64,000 nucleotides of DNA from Acidovorax sp. YS12 (GTDB taxonomy: Bacteria > Pseudomonadota > Gammaproteobacteria > Burkholderiales > Burkholderiaceae_C): NCBI GenBank assembly GCA_021496925.1, contig CP053915.1, positions 2,232,001 through 2,296,000 on the forward strand. The letters are read 5' to 3'. Positions 51,586-60,261 of the stretch are shown piece after piece; the stretch's first letter is position 1; every line of letters starts with the position of its first letter. The position numbers and the translations under genes were made by a program. The notes beneath the pieces were generated by a model that was not told the origin of the DNA, searched no databases, and saw only the letters and a list, made by a program, of their open reading frames with translations.

Positions 51586-53327
51586 GCCGACAGCCGGCCC
51601 CTCACATGGGCCGCGATGTCGCCCACCGCCACCTTGGTGGCGGCGGCGTCGCGCCGGTGCTGGTATTCGACCACGCCATCCTTCAGGCTCTTGTCGCCGA
51701 TGGTGACGCGGTGGGGCACGCCGATCAGTTCCCAATCGGCGAACATGGCGCCGGGGCGCTCGCCGCGGTCGTCCAGGATCACGTCCACGCCCGCCGCGAG
51801 CAGGTCGGCGTAGAGCTGCTCGGCCGTGGCCTTCACGGCCTCGCTGCGGTCCATGCCGACCGGGCAGACGACCACGGTGAAGGGGGCGATGGCGTCGGGC
51901 CAGATGATGCCGCGCTCATCGTGGTTCTGCTCGATGGCGGCGGCAGGCAGGCGGGTGATGCCGATGCCGTAGCAGCCCATCTCGAAGAACGCCGGCTTGC
52001 CGTCCTCGCCGAGGAAGGTGGCGTTCATGGCCTTGGAATACTTGGTGCCGAGGTAGAACACGTGGCCCACCTCGATGCCGCGCTCGATGGCCAGTTCGCC
52101 CGCACCGTCGGGCGACTTGTCGCCCGCCACGACGTTGCGCAGGTCGGCCACGGTGTCGGGCTCGGGCAGGTCGCGCGCCCAGTTCACGCCGGTGATGTGG
52201 TAATCGGCCTCGTTGGCGCCGCAAATCCAGTCGGCCATCACGGCCACTTCGCGGTCGGCAATCACCTTCACCGGCTTCTTCAGGCCCATGGGGCCCAGGT
52301 AGCCCGGCTTGCAGCCGAAATGGTCTTCGATCTCGGCCAGAGTGGCGAAGCGGAAGCCCTTGTCCAGCCCAGGCACCTTGGAGACCTTGATCTCGTTCAT
52401 GTCATGGTCGCCGCGCAACAGCAGCAGCCAGACCTGCGAGCCCACGATGTCGCCGGCGTCGTTCAGCGTGTCGGTAGCCAGCACCAGCGACTTCACGGTG
52501 GTGGACAACGGTACGCCAAGCAACTGCGCCACGTCGGCGCAGGTGGCCTTGCCCGGGGTGGGCGTCCTGGCCATGGGCGCCGAGGCACCCGGGCGCGGGG
52601 CGGCGGGCGCGAGCGCCTCGGCCTTTTCCATGTTGGCGGCGTAGTCGCTTTGCGGGCAGTAGACGATGGCGTCCTCGCCGGTCGCGGCGATGACCTGGAA
52701 TTCCTCGCTCAGGTCGCCGCCGATGGCGCCGCTGTCGGCGGCCACGGCACGGTAGCGCAGGCCGAAGCGGTCGAAGATGCGGCGGTAGGCTGCCGCCATG
52801 ACCTGGTAGCTGGCCTTGGCGCTGGCCGGGTCGCGGTCGAAGGAATAGGCATCCTTCATGATGAACTCGCGCCCGCGCATCAGGCCGAAGCGTGGACGGC
52901 GCTCGTCGCGGAACTTGGTCTGGATCTGGTACAGGTTCTTGGGCAGTTGCTTGTAGCTGCGCAGTTCCTGGCGGGCGATGTCGGTGACCACTTCCTCGCT
53001 GGTCGGCTGGATCACGAAATCGCGGTCATGGCGGTCCTTGATGCGCAGCAGCTCGGGGCCCATCTTCTCGAAGCGCCCCGTCTCCTGCCACAGCTCCGCC
53101 GGCTGCACCACGGGCATGGCGCACTCCACCGCGCCCGCGCGGTTCATTTCCTCGCGCACGATGGCCTCGACCTTGCGGATGACGCGCAGTCCCATCGGCA
53201 TGTAGTTATAGATGCCGGCCCCCAGCTTCTTGATGAGCCCGGCCCGCATCATGAGCTTGTGGCTGGCCACCTCGGCGTCCGCCGGGGCTTCCTTGAGGGT
53301 CGAGATGAAGAATTGGGAGGCTTTCAT
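51582..53327 (-). CDS. proS: Prolyl-tRNA synthetase
   Basis: A 581-residue class II synthetase of the bacterial type with an editing insert. Seen: the start KASQFFISTLKEAPADAE, motif 1 region GLRVIRKVEAIVREEMNRAG, motif 2 TKFRDERRPRFGLMRGREF, the YbaK-like editing insert in the middle (about 225-400), and the C-terminal anticodon-binding domain (VCPVGMDRSEAV). It is divergent from rppH. Confidence 0.96.
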   Translation of the reverse strand: MKASQFFISTLKEAPADAEVASHKLMMRAGLIKKLGAGIYNYMPMGLRVIRKVEAIVREEMNRAGAVECAMPVVQPAELWQETGRFEKMGPELLRIKDRHDRDFVIQPTSEEVVTDIARQELRSYKQLPKNLYQIQTKFRDERRPRFGLMRGREFIMKDAYSFDRDPASAKASYQVMAAAYRRIFDRFGLRYRAVAADSGAIGGDLSEEFQVIAATGEDAIVYCPQSDYAANMEKAEALAPAAPRPGASAPMARTPTPGKATCADVAQLLGVPLSTTVKSLVLATDTLNDAGDIVGSQVWLLLLRGDHDMNEIKVSKVPGLDKGFRFATLAEIEDHFGCKPGYLGPMGLKKPVKVIADREVAVMADWICGANEADYHITGVNWARDLPEPDTVADLRNVVAGDKSPDGAGELAIERGIEVGHVFYLGTKYSKAMNATFLGEDGKPAFFEMGCYGIGITRLPAAAIEQNHDERGIIWPDAIAPFTVVVCPVGMDRSEAVKATAEQLYADLLAAGVDVILDDRGERPGAMFADWELIGVPHRVTIGDKSLKDGVVEYQHRRDAAATKVAVGDIAAHVRGRLSA

Positions 53328-53360
53328 GGATGGGCAATCGGGCTATTCGGGCAAGTACCC

Positions 53361-53388
53361 TTGGCAGGTACAGGGCAGCAGGCATAAT
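53361..53388 (+). promoter_or_regulatory. Probable promoter of rppH
   Basis: TTGGCA (53361-53366) and CATAAT (53383-53388) are separated by 16 bases, near the sigma-70 consensus and 29 bases before the rppH start. Confidence 0.6.
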
Positions 53389-53417
53389 GGCTGCAGTTTA
53401 AAAATTGGGGTTAGATT

Positions 53418-54065
53418 ATGCTTGACCGGGACGGCTTCAGGCCCAACGTCGGCATCATCCTGCTCAACCACAGGAACCAGGTGTTCTGGGGCAAGCGCAT
53501 ACGCACCCACAGCTGGCAGTTTCCGCAGGGCGGCATCGACCGGGGCGAATCCCCCGAGCAGGCCATGTTCCGCGAGCTGCACGAGGAGGTGGGGCTCCAT
53601 CCCCACCATGTACGCGTGGTGGCCCGCACCCGGGATTGGTTGCGCTACGAGGTGCCTGACCGGTATATCCGCCGCGACGCGCGCGGCCATTACAAAGGCC
53701 AGAAACAAATCTGGTACCTGCTGCAGCTGGTGGGGCACGACTGGGATCTGAACCTGCGCGCCACCGACCACCCCGAATTCGATGCGTGGCGCTGGAACGA
53801 CTACTGGGTGCCGCTGGACGTGGTGGTCGAGTTCAAGCGCGGGGTCTACGAGATGGCGTTGACCGAGCTGGCGCGCTTCCTTCCACGCCAGGACCAGCGC
53901 AACCGGTATCTGCGCAGCGGCATGCGCACCAGGGAACAGCAACCGCCCCACGCTGCGCACAGCCTGCAACGTCCCTCCGGCATGGAGCTGCCGCCGGGAG
54001 CGAGCTTCGATCCCGATCCCCAGGCCAGCGAAGCACCTGCCTGCCCTGCCCCTCCCGCCAATTAA
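53418..54065 (+). CDS. rppH: RNA pyrophosphohydrolase
   Basis: A 215-residue Nudix hydrolase that removes pyrophosphate from mRNA 5' ends and opens them to RNase E. Seen: DGFRPNVGIILLNHRNQVFW, the Nudix box from FPQGGIDRGES to RELHEEVGL, and KGQKQIWYLL. A ~45-residue Pro-rich tail follows the domain, longer than in E. coli, as is common in betaproteobacteria. Confidence 0.95.
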   Translation: MLDRDGFRPNVGIILLNHRNQVFWGKRIRTHSWQFPQGGIDRGESPEQAMFRELHEEVGLHPHHVRVVARTRDWLRYEVPDRYIRRDARGHYKGQKQIWYLLQLVGHDWDLNLRATDHPEFDAWRWNDYWVPLDVVVEFKRGVYEMALTELARFLPRQDQRNRYLRSGMRTREQQPPHAAHSLQRPSGMELPPGASFDPDPQASEAPACPAPPAN

Positions 54066-54069
54066 GAAA

Positions 54070-54092
54070 GCCCGCTGCAGCGGGCTTTTTTT
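54070..54092. terminator. Bidirectional terminator between rppH and proB
   Basis: A perfect palindrome (gcccgctgcagcgggc, 54070-54085) has seven Ts on the right and A-rich sequence on the left, so it can serve both convergent genes. Confidence 0.9.
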
Positions 54093-54101
54093 CATGCGGG
54101 G

Positions 54102-55241
54102 TCAGCGCCCCACCAGCACCAGGTTGTCGCGGTGCACCATTTCAGGTTCTGCCGCATAGCCCAGCAGTTGCTCGAACGCACTGGACGGCTTGCGGCACAG
54201 CAGGCGTGCCTCGGCGCTGGCGTAGTTGGCCAGGCCCCGGGCAATTTCCCGCCCATCCGCATCCCGGATGGCGATCACGTCGCCGCGCGAGAATTCGCCC
54301 TCGACCAGGGTCATGCCGATGGGCAGCAGGCTCTTGCCTTCGCCGCACAGCTTGGCGGCGGCGCCGGCATCGACCACGACGGCACCGCGCAGCTGCAGGT
54401 GATCCACCATCCACTGCTTGCGCGCCTGGGTCTTGGCGGTTTGGGCCACCAGCAGTGTGCCAATGGCCTCGCCCTGTGCCAGACGCACCAGGACGTCCGG
54501 TTCGCGCCCCCAGGCGATCACCGTGGAGGCACCCGAGCCCGCGGCGCGCTTGGCCGCCACGATCTTGGTGATCATGCCACCCTTGCCGATGCTGGAGCCC
54601 GCGCCACCGGCCATGGCCTCCAGCGCCGGATCGCCCGCACGCGCCTCATGCACGAACTGCGCGGATGGGTCCTTGCGCGGGTCGGCGGTATAGAGGCCCT
54701 TCTGGTCGGTGAGGATGACGAGCACGTCGGCCTCGACCAGATTGGCCACCAGCGCGCCCAGGGTGTCGTTGTCGCCAAACTTGATTTCGTCGTTGACGAC
54801 GGTGTCGTTCTCGTTGATGACCGGCAGCACGCCGAGTTGCAGCAGCGTCAGCAGCGTGGAGCGCGCGTTCAAGTAGCGCTCGCGGTCGGCCAGGTCGGCG
54901 TGGGTGAGCAGCACCTGCGCGCTGCGCAGCCCCTGCTCGCGCAGCTTGGTCTCGTACATCTGCGCCAGGCCCATCTGCCCCACGGCGGCGGCGGCCTGCA
55001 GCTCATGCACTTCGCTGGGCCGGGCACTCCAGCCCAGGCGCTTCATGCCCTCGGCAATGGCACCACTGGACACCATGATGACCTCGCGCCGCCCCGCGCC
55101 GTCGCCCTGCACCAGCGCCGCCAGCTGGCGGCACCACTGCGCAATGGCCGATTCGTCAAGCCCCCGGCCTTCGTTGGTCACCAGGCTGGAGCCCACCTTC
55201 ACCACGATGCGGCGGGCATCGCGCAACACACTGGAATTCAT
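54102..55241 (-). CDS. proB: Glutamate 5-kinase
   Basis: A 379-residue kinase, first step of proline synthesis. The kinase domain (about 1-265) has RRIVVKVGSSLVTNEG, MVSSGAIAEGMKRLG, INENDTVVNDEIKFGDNDTL and GTGGMxTK-like IGKGGMITKIVAAKRA; a PUA domain follows (about 285-370). It is the last gene of rplU-rpmA-obgE-proB. Confidence 0.95.
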   Translation of the reverse strand: MNSSVLRDARRIVVKVGSSLVTNEGRGLDESAIAQWCRQLAALVQGDGAGRREVIMVSSGAIAEGMKRLGWSARPSEVHELQAAAAVGQMGLAQMYETKLREQGLRSAQVLLTHADLADRERYLNARSTLLTLLQLGVLPVINENDTVVNDEIKFGDNDTLGALVANLVEADVLVILTDQKGLYTADPRKDPSAQFVHEARAGDPALEAMAGGAGSSIGKGGMITKIVAAKRAAGSGASTVIAWGREPDVLVRLAQGEAIGTLLVAQTAKTQARKQWMVDHLQLRGAVVVDAGAAAKLCGEGKSLLPIGMTLVEGEFSRGDVIAIRDADGREIARGLANYASAEARLLCRKPSSAFEQLLGYAAEPEMVHRDNLVLVGR

Positions 55242-55242
55242 T

Positions 55243-55308
55243 TTTGGTCTTTTTGGGCTCTAGCGCTTACCCAGAAAGCGCCAGAAGCTATCAAACAATG
55301 AGCAAAAT
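55243..55308. repeat. Palindromic repeat copy between obgE and proB
   Basis: The sequence gggctctagcgcttacccag then aaagcgccagaagctatcaa fills the 66-base gap. Confidence 0.85.
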
Positions 55309-56378
55309 CACTGGGGTGCATCGTCCACGAAGCGGGGATCGACCTCCACCACGCCATGCTCGGCCTGCTGCTGGTCGTGCACATGCTGGTAGATCGCCTT
55401 GATCAACGGCTCGCAGCCTTCGCGCGTGAGCGCGGAGATCTCGAACACCGGCCCCTTCCACTTGAAGCGCTTGACGAAATCCTTGACCTTCGCCGCGCGC
55501 TCATCGGCGGGCACCATGTCGAGCTTGTTGAGTACGAGCCAGCGCGGCTTGTCGTGGAGCTGCGCATCATATTTTTTCAGCTCGCCCACGATGGCCTTGG
55601 CCTGCGCCACCGGATCCACCGCGTCGTCAAAGGGCGCCAGGTCCACGATGTGCAGCAGCAAGCGCGTGCGCTGCAGGTGGCGCAGGAACTGGTGGCCCAG
55701 GCCCGCGCCCTCGGAGGCGCCCTCGATCAGGCCCGGAATATCGGCCACCACGAAGCTCTGCTCCGGCCCCACGCGCACCACGCCCAGGTTCGGGTGCAGG
55801 GTCGTAAAGGGGTAGTCGGCAATCTTCGGCCGCGCGTTCGACACGGCTGCGATGAAGGTGGACTTGCCCGCATTGGGCATGCCCAGCAGCCCGACGTCGG
55901 CCAGCACCTTGAGTTCCAGCTTCAGGTTCTTGCGCTCGCCCGGCCAGCCTGGCGTCTTCTGACGCGGTGCGCGGTTGATGGCGCTCTTGAAACGCAGGTT
56001 GCCAAAACCGCCGTCCCCGCCCTTGGCGATCGTGATGCACTCTCCGGGCGTCAGCAGCTCATAAAGCACCTGCCCCGTCTGCGCATCGGTGATGATGGTG
56101 CCGACGGGCATCTTCAGGGTGATGTCGTCACCAGCAGCACCGAACATGTCGGAGCCCATGCCGTGCTCGCCGCGCTTGGCCTCGTGGCGGCGCGAATAGC
56201 GGTAGTCCACCAGGGTGTTCAGATTGAGATCGGCCACCGCATAGACATGGCCGCCACGCCCACCATCACCGCCATTGGGGCCGCCGAACTCCTTGTACTT
56301 CTCGTGCCGGAACGACACGCAGCCGTTGCCACCATCGCCTGCGGCGATGTCAATATAGGCTTCATCGACGAATTTCAT
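55308..56378 (-). CDS. obgE: Obg/CgtA ribosome-associated GTPase
   Basis: A 356-residue GTPase for 50S assembly and stress signalling. The Gly-rich Obg fold (about 1-158, FRHEKYKEFGGPNGGDGGRG) precedes the G domain with G1 GMPNAGKSTFIA, G3 DIPGLIEGAS, G4 NKLD. It is in the conserved rplU-rpmA-obg order. Its C-terminus is short and acidic. Confidence 0.96.
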   Translation of the reverse strand: MKFVDEAYIDIAAGDGGNGCVSFRHEKYKEFGGPNGGDGGRGGHVYAVADLNLNTLVDYRYSRRHEAKRGEHGMGSDMFGAAGDDITLKMPVGTIITDAQTGQVLYELLTPGECITIAKGGDGGFGNLRFKSAINRAPRQKTPGWPGERKNLKLELKVLADVGLLGMPNAGKSTFIAAVSNARPKIADYPFTTLHPNLGVVRVGPEQSFVVADIPGLIEGASEGAGLGHQFLRHLQRTRLLLHIVDLAPFDDAVDPVAQAKAIVGELKKYDAQLHDKPRWLVLNKLDMVPADERAAKVKDFVKRFKWKGPVFEISALTREGCEPLIKAIYQHVHDQQQAEHGVVEVDPRFVDDAPQ

Positions 56379-56425
56379 GGGGTATCCAGTTTAGACAAAA
56401 CAGCCGCCCTGCCCTGAAAAGCACA

Positions 56426-56446
56426 AAGCCCCGCAAGGCGGGGCTT
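56426..56446 (-). terminator. Hairpin between rpmA and obgE
   Basis: Arms aagccccgc (56426-56434) and gcggggctt (56438-56446) form a 9-bp stem with a 3-base loop; the minus strand continues with TTTGTGCTTTT. It probably lets ribosomal-protein transcription partly stop before obgE. Confidence 0.75.
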
Positions 56447-56471
56447 CGCAACAGCTTGCAGTGACAGGGCC

Positions 56472-56732
56472 TCAGGCGGCCGGGGTCACGTTCACCGTAT
56501 GCTTGCTCAGCGCACCCTTGGTGCCGAACGACACATGGCCGTCCACCAGGGCGAACAGGGTATGGTCCTTGCCCACGCCCACGTTGAAGCCGGGGTGGAA
56601 CTTGGTGCCGCGCTGGCGCACGATGATCGAGCCGGCGCTGATCAGCTCACCGCCGAAGGCCTTCACGCCGAGCATCTTGGGCTTGGAATCGCGCCCGTTT
56701 CGCGTAGAGCCGCCGCCTTTTTTCTGTGCCAT
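56472..56732 (-). CDS. rpmA: 50S ribosomal protein L27
   Basis: An 86-residue L27 (AQKKGGGSTRNGRDSKPKML at the start; GSIIVRQRGTKFHPG in the middle). It lies near the peptidyl-transferase centre. Encoded 14 bases after rplU. Confidence 0.98.
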   Translation of the reverse strand: MAQKKGGGSTRNGRDSKPKMLGVKAFGGELISAGSIIVRQRGTKFHPGFNVGVGKDHTLFALVDGHVSFGTKGALSKHTVNVTPAA

Positions 56733-56746
56733 GACTCAGACTCCGA

Positions 56747-57058
56747 TTAAGCAGTGATCGCACCGATTTGCAGCTCGGTGAACTGCTGGCGGTGGCCTTG
56801 GCGTTTCTGATAATGCTTACGGCGACGCATCTTGAAAATGCGCACCTTGTCGTGCTTGCCGTGGGCCACGACGGTGGCTTTCACGGTGGCGCCGGACACC
56901 AGGGGCGTGCCCACCTTCAGTTCAGCGCCGTTGCCGACAGCCAGAACCTGGTCGATCACGATCTCCTGGCCAACGTCCGCAGCAATCTGTTCTACCTTGA
57001 TTTTTTCGCCGGAAGCAACGCGATACTGCTTGCCGCCGGTTTTTATGACCGCGTACAT
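56747..57058 (-). CDS. rplU: 50S ribosomal protein L21
   Basis: A 103-residue L21 (YAVIKTGGKQYRVASGEKI; KMRRRKHYQKRQGHRQQF near the end). The ATG at 57056-57058 is the family start although the frame stays open upstream. Confidence 0.98.
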   Translation of the reverse strand: MYAVIKTGGKQYRVASGEKIKVEQIAADVGQEIVIDQVLAVGNGAELKVGTPLVSGATVKATVVAHGKHDKVRIFKMRRRKHYQKRQGHRQQFTELQIGAITA

Positions 57059-57111
57059 GGATAACCTCTTGGATTGGAGAGTTCTGCAGACGGATTTCCG
57101 CAGAGCCGAGT

Positions 57112-57117
57112 ATTGTA
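57112..57117 (-). promoter_or_regulatory. Probable -10 element of rplU-rpmA
   Basis: The minus strand reads TACAAT, 54 bases before the rplU start; a weak ATGGTG lies 17 bases further upstream. Confidence 0.45.
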
Positions 57118-57168
57118 GCACGGACACCAATTTGCACCATCGCCTGCCCTGTGCACGGCTGCCCTTCC

Positions 57169-57174
57169 TATAAT
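57169..57174 (+). promoter_or_regulatory. Probable -10 element of ispB
   Basis: A perfect TATAAT lies 46 bases before the ispB start. No good -35 is seen. Confidence 0.45.
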
Positions 57175-57220
57175 CCCGGGCACACCGCGTGCCTCCATCT
57201 TCCCGCGAGCGCTTCCCATC

Positions 57221-58204
57221 TTGACCTCGACCCCCAACCCCGCCATTTCGCCCCTCGCCCTCATCGCCGACGATATGCGCGCGGTCGATCGCGTCATTGC
57301 CCAGCGTCTCACCACCAGCGTGCCGCTGATCGGGCAAATATCGCACTACATCATCGCCGCTGGCGGCAAGCGCCTGCGCCCGGCATTGCTGCTGCTGGTG
57401 TGCGGCGCGCTGGGCTACCGCGGAGAACAACGCTTCAATCTCGCCGCCGTCGTGGAGCTGATCCACACCGCCACCCTGCTGCACGACGATGTCGTGGACG
57501 AATCCACAATGCGGCGCGGCCGTGCCACCGCCAACGAAAGCTTCGGAAACCCCGCCAGCGTGCTGGTGGGAGACTTCCTGCACACGCGCTCGTTCCAGAT
57601 GATGGTCGAAGCAGGCAGCATGCGCATTATGGAAATCCTGTCGGAAGCGACCAACGTGATCGCCGAAGGGGAAGTACAACAGCTCATCAACATGCATGAC
57701 GCATCCCTGGATGAAGCGGGCTACCTGCGCGTCATCCGGTCCAAGACCGCCAAACTGTTTGAAGCCAGCGCCCAATTGGGCGCCATTCTTGCAAGCAGCT
57801 CGCCTACCGTCGAGGCGGCCTGCGCCACCTACGGGCAGGCCCTGGGCACCGCATTCCAGATCATCGACGATGTACTGGACTACGACGGCGAAGCGGTAGA
57901 AATGGGCAAGAACATCGGCGACGATCTGCGCGAAGGCAAATCCACCCTGCCATTGATCGCCGCCATGCAGCGCGGCACACCGGAGCAGGCAGCCACGGTG
58001 CGCCATGCCATAGAGCAAGGCTCCACCGAGTCCTTGGAAGCAATTGTTGCCATCGTCAAGGAAACGGGCGCACTGGAGGTCGCACGCACAGCCGCCCATG
58101 CGGAAGCACAGCGCGCCATCGCGGCATTGGATTGCATTCCACGCAATATGCACTCTGCAAGTTTGCTACAATTAGCGGCTCAGCTGTTGTCGCGCCGAAC
58201 TTGA
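57221..58204 (+). CDS. ispB: Octaprenyl diphosphate synthase
   Basis: A 327-residue trans-prenyltransferase that makes the ubiquinone side chain. The two Asp-rich motifs are LLHDDVVDES and IIDDVLDYDG; GGKRLRPALLLLVCG is the substrate-binding start. The start codon is TTG (57221-57223), giving the family N-terminus. It is divergent from rplU, as usual. Confidence 0.95.
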   Translation: MTSTPNPAISPLALIADDMRAVDRVIAQRLTTSVPLIGQISHYIIAAGGKRLRPALLLLVCGALGYRGEQRFNLAAVVELIHTATLLHDDVVDESTMRRGRATANESFGNPASVLVGDFLHTRSFQMMVEAGSMRIMEILSEATNVIAEGEVQQLINMHDASLDEAGYLRVIRSKTAKLFEASAQLGAILASSSPTVEAACATYGQALGTAFQIIDDVLDYDGEAVEMGKNIGDDLREGKSTLPLIAAMQRGTPEQAATVRHAIEQGSTESLEAIVAIVKETGALEVARTAAHAEAQRAIAALDCIPRNMHSASLLQLAAQLLSRRT

Positions 58205-58225
58205 AGCACAACGGCAGAGCACCAT

Positions 58226-58302
58226 CGGGGTGTAGCTTAGCCTGGTAGAGCGCTACGTTCGGGACGTAGAGGCCGGAGGTTCGAATCCTCTCACCCCGAC
58301 CA
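58226..58302 (+). tRNA. tRNA-Pro (anticodon CGG)
   Basis: A 77-base cloverleaf: acceptor CGGGGTG/CACCCCG, D arm from GTAGCTTAGCCTGGTAGAG, anticodon stem CTACG/CGTAG with loop TTCGGGA (anticodon CGG, reads CCG), T arm GGAGG/CCTCT around TTCGAAT, and an encoded CCA. It lies 21 bases after ispB. Confidence 0.97.
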
Positions 58303-58310
58303 GACATCGA

Positions 58311-58344
58311 AAGCCCAGTCGCCGCCAAGGCGGCTGGGCTTTTT
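58311..58344 (+). terminator. Terminator after tRNA-Pro
   Basis: Outer arms aagcccag and ctgggctt with inner self-complementary gccgccaaggcgg are followed by a T-run, nine bases after the tRNA. Confidence 0.88.
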
Positions 58345-58350
58345 GCATTG

Positions 58351-58407
58351 CCCTGCCAGCAGCGCCTTCCACAAGGCCGCAACAGCTACAAGTTATGTAG
58401 CAATTCC
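58351..58407. repeat. Degenerate palindromic repeat copy upstream of pilB
   Basis: A partial copy (ctgccagcagcgccttccac then aaggccgcaacagctacaag) ends 80 bases before pilB. Confidence 0.4.
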
Positions 58408-58486
58408 ACGCATTTGCACGCTGTACATGCACCCACGCTATCGGCGATGATAGGATCGTTTGTCACCTCTAAACGTTTTCGGTTAC

Positions 58487-60223
58487 ATGGCAGCTGTTGA
58501 TACCGCACAAAAAGACGCTCCGGCCGTCGCTCTCCCTGGCCTGGGGCGGGCATTGATGTCTGCGGGCAAGTTGACGCAAAAAGCCGCCGAGGACATTTAT
58601 AAGAAGTCGCAAACCGGCAAAACAAGCTTCATTGCCGAACTCACCGGCTCAGGCACCGTCTCCGCCGCGGACGTTGCCTACACCATGGCCACCATGTTTG
58701 GCGCACCATTGCTGGATCTGGGGGCCTTTGACCCAGCGCGCCTGCCCAAAGATCTGCTGGACGCCAAAATCTGCCAGGCCTATCGGGTGCTGCCGCTGAG
58801 CAAGCGCAACAACCGCCTGATCGTCGCCACCGCAGACCCTACCGACCAAGAAGCGGCAGAAAAGATCAAGTTCACCACGCAAATGGGCGTGGACTGGATC
58901 GTTGCCGAATACGACAAACTCTCAAAGCTCGTAGAAACAGCCTCAAAGAGTGTCAGTGAATCCATGGAGTCGCTGACCAGTGGTGGCGACTTCGAATTCG
59001 GCGACATTAACGTCGAAGAGTCCACGGAATCCAACGAGGCAGAAACCTCCGACGTGGAGGACGCCCCGGTCGTCAAGTTCCTGCACAAGATGCTGATCGA
59101 TGCATTCAACATGCGCGCATCGGATTTGCATTTTGAGCCTTACGAACACACTTATCGCGTGCGCTTTCGCGTGGACGGCGAATTGCGGGAGATCGCTTCG
59201 CCCCCCATCGCCATCAAGGACAAACTCGCTTCGCGCATCAAGGTGATCTCGCGCCTGGACATCTCGGAAAAGCGCATCCCCCAAGACGGCCGCATGAAAC
59301 TCAAGGTCGGCCCGGACCGGGTGATCGATTTCCGCGTCAGCACCCTGCCCACATTGTTCGGGGAAAAGATCGTGATCCGTATCCTGGATCCGAGCAGTGC
59401 CAGGCTGGGCATCGATGCGCTGGGCTATGAGCCTGAAGAGAAAGAGCGCTTGCTGCATGCCATTGGACGGCCCTACGGCATGATTCTGGTCACCGGCCCG
59501 ACGGGCTCGGGCAAAACGGTGTCGCTTTACACCTGCCTGAACCTGCTGAACAAACCCGGGGTGAACATCGCGACGGCAGAAGATCCATCGGAAATCAACA
59601 TGCCCGGCGTCAACCAGGTCAACGTCAATGAAAAGGCGGGCCTGACCTTTGCAGCGGCACTCAAGTCATTTCTGCGCCAGGATCCAGACATCATCATGGT
59701 CGGCGAAATCCGTGACCTTGAAACGGCGGACATCGCGATCAAGGCCGCCCAGACCGGCCACTTGGTGCTGTCGACGCTGCACACAAACGATGCACCCACC
59801 ACGCTGACCCGCATGCGGAACATGGGCATCGCCCCCTTCAACATTGCCTCCAGCGTGATCCTCATCACTGCGCAGCGCCTTGCCCGCAGGCTGTGCGCCC
59901 AATGCAAGGCACCGGCCGATATTCCGCACGAAGCCCTGATCGAGGCCGGATACAGCGACAGCGAAATCGACGGCAGCTGGGTTACCTACCGGCCCGTGGG
60001 CTGCTCGGCCTGTAACAACGGCTACAAGGGGCGGGTCGGTATCTACCAGGTCATGCCGATTTCCGAGGAGATGCAGCGCATCATCCTGCAGGACGGCAGT
60101 GCGCTCGAAATTGCCGAGCAGGCCAAGCGCGAAGGAGTGCGCTCCCTGCGGGCATCCGGACTGCACAAGGCCAAGATGGGGCTGACCTCGCTTGAAGAAG
60201 TGCTGGCTGTCACCAACGAATAA
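58487..60223 (+). CDS. pilB: Type IV pilus extension ATPase PilB
   Basis: A 578-residue GspE/PilB ATPase that powers pilus growth. The N-terminal T2SSE domain precedes the nucleotide-binding domain: Walker A GPTGSGKTVSLY, Asp/Walker B DPDIIMVGEIRD, His box HLVLSTLHTNDA, and a zinc tetracysteine (CAQC, CSAC). The ATG at 58487 matches the family N-terminus; no strong ribosome site precedes it. Confidence 0.95.
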   Translation: MAAVDTAQKDAPAVALPGLGRALMSAGKLTQKAAEDIYKKSQTGKTSFIAELTGSGTVSAADVAYTMATMFGAPLLDLGAFDPARLPKDLLDAKICQAYRVLPLSKRNNRLIVATADPTDQEAAEKIKFTTQMGVDWIVAEYDKLSKLVETASKSVSESMESLTSGGDFEFGDINVEESTESNEAETSDVEDAPVVKFLHKMLIDAFNMRASDLHFEPYEHTYRVRFRVDGELREIASPPIAIKDKLASRIKVISRLDISEKRIPQDGRMKLKVGPDRVIDFRVSTLPTLFGEKIVIRILDPSSARLGIDALGYEPEEKERLLHAIGRPYGMILVTGPTGSGKTVSLYTCLNLLNKPGVNIATAEDPSEINMPGVNQVNVNEKAGLTFAAALKSFLRQDPDIIMVGEIRDLETADIAIKAAQTGHLVLSTLHTNDAPTTLTRMRNMGIAPFNIASSVILITAQRLARRLCAQCKAPADIPHEALIEAGYSDSEIDGSWVTYRPVGCSACNNGYKGRVGIYQVMPISEEMQRIILQDGSALEIAEQAKREGVRSLRASGLHKAKMGLTSLEEVLAVTNE

Positions 60224-60261
60224 GAAATAGCAGCAACCACAGGGAACCACGAGGGAGCACC